Below, piece after piece: positions 14,934 through 18,665 of a DNA stretch of 18,665 nt; the stretch's first letter is position 1, and every line of letters begins with the position of its first letter. Where the stretch lies: assembly GCA_018056045.1 (NCBI GenBank), contig JAGPGI010000007.1:1-18665 (forward strand). Direction: 5' to 3'. The stretch comes from Paracoccus sp. (in: a-proteobacteria). Its GTDB lineage: Bacteria > Pseudomonadota > Alphaproteobacteria > Rhodobacterales > Rhodobacteraceae. The notes beneath the pieces were generated by a model. The model ran no database searches and was not told the origin of the DNA. It worked only from the letters and a program-made list of their open reading frames with translations. A program made the translations under genes and the position numbers.

Positions 14934-17900
14934 ATGTCCGCCGCCCCGGCCGCCGCCCATATCGGTCATCAGATCGAGCATTGCTCGACCTTCATGGGCT
15001 TTCTGATCGGCGCGACGGTGGGGATGGCGCTTGGTGCGGCGCTGGTGGCCAGCGCCACATCCGAAGAGGCGGCGCTGGCGGTGATCGCGGCAGCGGGGGG
15101 CGCGCTGGCCGCGCGTGGTGGCACGCGCACCAGCCTGAACGAGAACCTGAACGAAGATGTGAATGACGGCCTGAATGGCGGCGGAGCGGGTCCGGTCCTG
15201 ACCGGCTCGGCCAATGTCTATCTGGGCCCGGCGCGGGTGCCCGCCGCCCGTGCGGTGCTGGATACCGTCGCCAGCAGCGATTTTGGCATCCGCCGCATCG
15301 CCACCGGCTCGGACAGCGTCTTCATCAACCAGTATCCGGCCGCGCGCGCAGGCGACCGCAGCGAATGCGACGGCGTCGTCGCGTCCGATCTGTCCCATAT
15401 CCGGATCGGCAACGGGTCGCTGGCCTATCTGCCGATCCCGGCCGGGGGCGGGGCGGCACCGTCCGGCGCAACCGCGAACCTTGCCGTCGGCACCGCCATG
15501 GCCGGTGGCGCGGTGACCGGGTTTTCCGAGGGCAGCGCGGCATTCGTCGCGGCCAACTGGTGCGGGCTGGCCGGATGCGGCCTGTCGGTCGGCCGCTCTT
15601 ATGTCGGCGGGGCGGTGCTCGGTCCTTTTGGCGGCGTCATCGGCGAGGCTCTGGGCGGCGCGTTGGGCAGCCGCATCGGCGCCTCGGTCATCGGCGCCAA
15701 TGGCGGCGTTCTGGGCGGGCGCATCGGTCAGGGCTTTGGCCGGCGCGTCTTTACCGGCCACCCCGTCGATGTCGCCACCGGCGAGCTTTACGCCACCGAA
15801 ACCGAACTGGTCATGGGCGGCCCGGTGCCGGTGGTCTGGGACAGATACTGGCTGTCATCCTCGGATCATGACGGGATGCTGGGCCGGAAATGGCATCACC
15901 CGCTGGATATCGAGCTGGCCGAGACCCCCGAATACAGCCTGCTCAGGCTGGAGCACGGCCGGCTGATCCTGTTGCCGCGAATGCAGCCGGGGCAGAGCTT
16001 CTATCATCGCGCCGAGCAGCTGACGGCGACGCGGGAATCGGATGCGCAATGGCTTTTGCGCATGTCCGACGGGGTTCTGCGGCGCCTCTCGGCCTGTCCC
16101 CGCCGCGCCGGCCGCTTTCGCCTGACCTCGCTGAGCGACGGCAACGGCAATCTGGTCGCGCTCAGCTATGATTCCCGGGGCTGTCTGGCCAATGTGCGCG
16201 CCAGCGACGGCATCGACTACCAGTTCTCCTGCGATCCGGCCGGACGCATCATCGAGATCTCGCAGACCGATGGTCACACCCGCGCGACGCTGATCACCTA
16301 TGCCTATGACCTTGCCGGCGATCTGATCGCGGCGCGCAATGGCGGCGGCATCGCCTTTCTTTACACCTATAATCAGGCGCTGCTGGTGCGCGAGACGCGG
16401 CGCAGCGGCCTGTCATTCTATTTCGAATGGGACGATCCGGCGCGGGGCCTTGATGCGCGCTGCGTGCGGACATGGGGCGATGGCGGCATCCATGCGCGCG
16501 AAATCGGCTATGACCCGCAGAACGGTATCAGCACCGTGCGCAATGGCAAGAACCATGTCGAACGCTATTTCTGGAACCAGCGCGGCCTTGTGACCCGCTC
16601 CGTTACGCCGCTGGGCCATGAAAACCTGGTCGAATTCAACCGCTTCGGCGAATGCGAAAGCCGCACCGACGCCAATGGCCGGACCGAGCGCAACCGGCAT
16701 GACGAATTCGGCCGGCTGGTCGCCCATACCAGCAAAACCGGCGCGACCGAGACCTTTTCCTATGCCAGCCGCGATCCGGCCAGCCTGAACTTCCTGAATG
16801 TCGGCAGCCATGCCGACGCGCTGGGGAATGAATGCCTCGCCACCTATGATCCGCGCGGCAACCTGATCTCCTTCACCGATCCGACCGATCACACGGTCCT
16901 GATGTTGCGCGACCGCCGCGGCCTGCCGCTGGTGGTGCGCGACGTCGAGGGGGCGCTGGCGCGCTATTCATGGACGCATCAGGGCTGGCTGGCCGAAGAG
17001 CGCCGCGCCCAGGGGGCGGGCGTGCGCTATCTGCGCGACAGCTTTGGCCGGGTCATCGAGCAGACCGTCGACGGCGCCGGCCCCAGCCGCTTTCGCTATG
17101 ACATGCTGGACCGGCTGGTCGAGATGGTCGCCGCAGATGGCCGCACGACGCGCATGGCCTATGACGCCGACGGCAACCTGATCGAGCATATCAACCCCGC
17201 CGGCCACCGCACCGCCTGGGATTATGCCGGCCTGCCGCTGCCGGTCCTGCGCACCAATCCCGACGGCACCCGGTTCCGCTACAGCTATGACAGCGAGCTG
17301 AACCTGATCGGCCTGCAAAACGAATCGGGCGAGATCTATGCGCTGGAATATGACGCCGACGAACGCCTGATCGGCGAGATCGGCTTTGACGGCCGCCGCC
17401 AGCGCTATCACTACGATCCGGCCGGCCATGTCATCCGCTACGAGGACGGCCATCGCGGTCACCAGATGACCCGCGACGCGATGGGGCGGCTGCTCTTGCG
17501 GCAATGCTCGGACGGGTCATGGGCCAGCTATCGCTTTGACGTGCTGGGCCGCATGATCAAGGCCGAAAACGAGATGCGCCGGGTCGGCTTTGCCTATGAT
17601 GCGCGCGGCCTCGTGCTGCGCGAAAGGCAGGACAGGGTCGAGATCGTCCATAAGCTGTCGCTGCGCGGCGAACGCCTTGCCACCACGCTGCCCGATGGCC
17701 GCCGCATCGGTTACAGCTATGATCAGGACAGCCTGTTCGAGCGGCTCAGCTTTCAGGACCGCGATGTCCTGCAACTGACCCGCGACCGTATGGGCCGCGA
17801 GACCCTGCGTGAGGGCGGCGGCATCGGCATGCAGACCGATTACGACACCCTTGGCCGGATCGAGCGCCAGCGCGCCTATCGCCAGCGCCGCGACGCGCCG

Positions 17901-18665
17901 GCCTTTGGCCGCAATTACGGCTATGATCAGGCCGGCCTGATCCGCAGCATCCGCGATGTCGCCCGGGGCGAGCGCGCCTTTCAATACGACGCGCGCGAGC
18001 AGTTGCGCCGCGTGACCGGTGCGACGCGCGAAATCTTCGCCTTCGATCCGGCCGGGAACATCCTTGCCGGCGTCGAAAGCCCGCGCAATGCCTCGGTGGT
18101 GGGCGGGCGACTGCTGATGCGCGGCGATATCCATTACCGCTATGACGATGCCGGCAACCGCATCGAGATGCGCCGCGGCTGGGGCGGGCGCCATGTCTAT
18201 CAGCTGGATTACGACGACATGAACCAGCTGACCGAAGTGCGTGAGACCGTGGGCGGGGTCAATCGCACCACGCGCTTTGCCTATGACGCCCTGGGACGGC
18301 GCATCGCCAAGCATCACCGCGAGGAATCCGCCCCCCTGATCGCCGCCAATCTCGCGACGGGCGAGGATGCCGATGACCCCCCCGACGAGGTGGACGGGAC
18401 GGGCGGCCGACCCGCGCCGATGACGCGGCTGACCGCCGAGGAAACCACATGGTATATGTGGGATGGCGACAATCTTCTGGCCGAGGGCAGGGGCGACATC
18501 GCGCAGGCGCGGGACGCCTTCGCCGTCGTCTATGTCCACGAGCCGGGCAGCCATCGCCCGGCCGCGCAGATCCGCCGCAGCTCATCCGATTACGAAGGGC
18601 AGGTGCTGCTTTACTGGACCGACCATCTGGGCACCCCGCAAGAGCTGACCAATGAACGCGGCGAA
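14934..18665 (+). CDS. rhs: PAAR-RHS polymorphic T6SS effector, 3' end outside window
   Basis: A specialised VgrG-dependent effector. The frame is open for 1244 codons to the last base, so toxin and stop are missing. In order: a prePAAR-like AAHIGHQIEH stretch (7-16), a hydrophobic helix (about 18-41) and a second weaker one (44-61), a PAAR domain (about 88-165) with GSANVYLG and TGSDSVFINQYPAARAGD, and a Gly-rich hydrophobic stretch (about 182-270). The RHS shell begins at GHPVDVATGE (275-284) with WDRYW, then many YD repeats (YDSRG, YDADGN, YDPAGH, YDALGRR). An acidic Pro-rich insert lies at about 1136-1160. The last residues, TDHLGTPQELTN, mark the C-terminal part of the RHS core, shortly before the usual self-cleavage site. 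The ATG at 14934 has GAGG at 14924-14927. RHS proteins encapsulate their C-terminal toxin; its activity cannot be told here. Confidence 0.95.
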   Translation, partial: MSAAPAAAHIGHQIEHCSTFMGFLIGATVGMALGAALVASATSEEAALAVIAAAGGALAARGGTRTSLNENLNEDVNDGLNGGGAGPVLTGSANVYLGPARVPAARAVLDTVASSDFGIRRIATGSDSVFINQYPAARAGDRSECDGVVASDLSHIRIGNGSLAYLPIPAGGGAAPSGATANLAVGTAMAGGAVTGFSEGSAAFVAANWCGLAGCGLSVGRSYVGGAVLGPFGGVIGEALGGALGSRIGASVIGANGGVLGGRIGQGFGRRVFTGHPVDVATGELYATETELVMGGPVPVVWDRYWLSSSDHDGMLGRKWHHPLDIELAETPEYSLLRLEHGRLILLPRMQPGQSFYHRAEQLTATRESDAQWLLRMSDGVLRRLSACPRRAGRFRLTSLSDGNGNLVALSYDSRGCLANVRASDGIDYQFSCDPAGRIIEISQTDGHTRATLITYAYDLAGDLIAARNGGGIAFLYTYNQALLVRETRRSGLSFYFEWDDPARGLDARCVRTWGDGGIHAREIGYDPQNGISTVRNGKNHVERYFWNQRGLVTRSVTPLGHENLVEFNRFGECESRTDANGRTERNRHDEFGRLVAHTSKTGATETFSYASRDPASLNFLNVGSHADALGNECLATYDPRGNLISFTDPTDHTVLMLRDRRGLPLVVRDVEGALARYSWTHQGWLAEERRAQGAGVRYLRDSFGRVIEQTVDGAGPSRFRYDMLDRLVEMVAADGRTTRMAYDADGNLIEHINPAGHRTAWDYAGLPLPVLRTNPDGTRFRYSYDSELNLIGLQNESGEIYALEYDADERLIGEIGFDGRRQRYHYDPAGHVIRYEDGHRGHQMTRDAMGRLLLRQCSDGSWASYRFDVLGRMIKAENEMRRVGFAYDARGLVLRERQDRVEIVHKLSLRGERLATTLPDGRRIGYSYDQDSLFERLSFQDRDVLQLTRDRMGRETLREGGGIGMQTDYDTLGRIERQRAYRQRRDAPAFGRNYGYDQAGLIRSIRDVARGERAFQYDAREQLRRVTGATREIFAFDPAGNILAGVESPRNASVVGGRLLMRGDIHYRYDDAGNRIEMRRGWGGRHVYQLDYDDMNQLTEVRETVGGVNRTTRFAYDALGRRIAKHHREESAPLIAANLATGEDADDPPDEVDGTGGRPAPMTRLTAEETTWYMWDGDNLLAEGRGDIAQARDAFAVVYVHEPGSHRPAAQIRRSSSDYEGQVLLYWTDHLGTPQELTNERGE

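Noticed and set aside
15365..16593. Separate small ORFs at 15365-15871, 15601-15966, 15890-16171 and 16339-16593
   Set aside because: All lie inside the single continuous RHS frame that starts at 14934; they are other-frame artefacts.

Overview
The window is a high-GC stretch (roughly 65-70% over most of it) that reads almost entirely on the + strand. It suggests an alphaproteobacterium, perhaps Rhodobacterales and Paracoccus-like. The reasons are the strong GC3 codon bias, the DotU-OmpA form of TssL and the Agrobacterium-style threonine-phosphorylation genes. The genus is a guess.

Layout. (1) 2-2011: C-terminal part of a type V autotransporter, with beta-helix passenger and beta-barrel; its start lies outside the window. 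(2) 2012-2136: a spacer with two hairpin-forming inverted repeats. (3) 2137-12366: a tightly packed operon for the membrane, baseplate and regulatory half of a type VI secretion system (T6SS): tssK, tssL with an OmpA-like domain, tssM, tagF, pppA, ppkA. Junctions overlap by 1, 4, 22 and 8 nt or are 2 nt apart, which suggests translational coupling. (4) 12367-12552: a spacer with a strikingly AT-rich core (39% GC over 12451-12540), short dyads, possible promoter elements and a doubtful 38-codon ORF. (5) 12553-18665: an effector-delivery module: vgrG, a DUF1795/Eag-type chaperone and a very large PAAR-RHS effector. The RHS frame starts at 14934 and stays open through the last base; the window ends inside the C-terminal part of the RHS core, so the toxin tip and any immunity gene are not visible.

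How they work together. TssK links the baseplate to the TssL-TssM inner-membrane complex. PpkA (kinase), PppA (PP2C phosphatase) and TagF form the post-translational switch. The N-terminal tail of TssL carries three copies of T-x-[F/I]-G-[G/R]-P, resembling the single phospho-threonine site through which an FHA protein is recruited in Agrobacterium. VgrG caps the Hcp tube; the Eag-type chaperone should hold the hydrophobic N-terminus of the RHS protein until it is loaded under VgrG through its PAAR domain. Sheath, tube, most baseplate genes, clpV, fha and tssJ are not in this window and must lie elsewhere or be absent.

The most interesting points are the triple phospho-motif array in TssL, similar Thr-hydrophobic sites in the PpkA tail, the AT-rich intergenic island before vgrG, and the RHS protein whose PAAR domain is flanked on both sides by hydrophobic segments.
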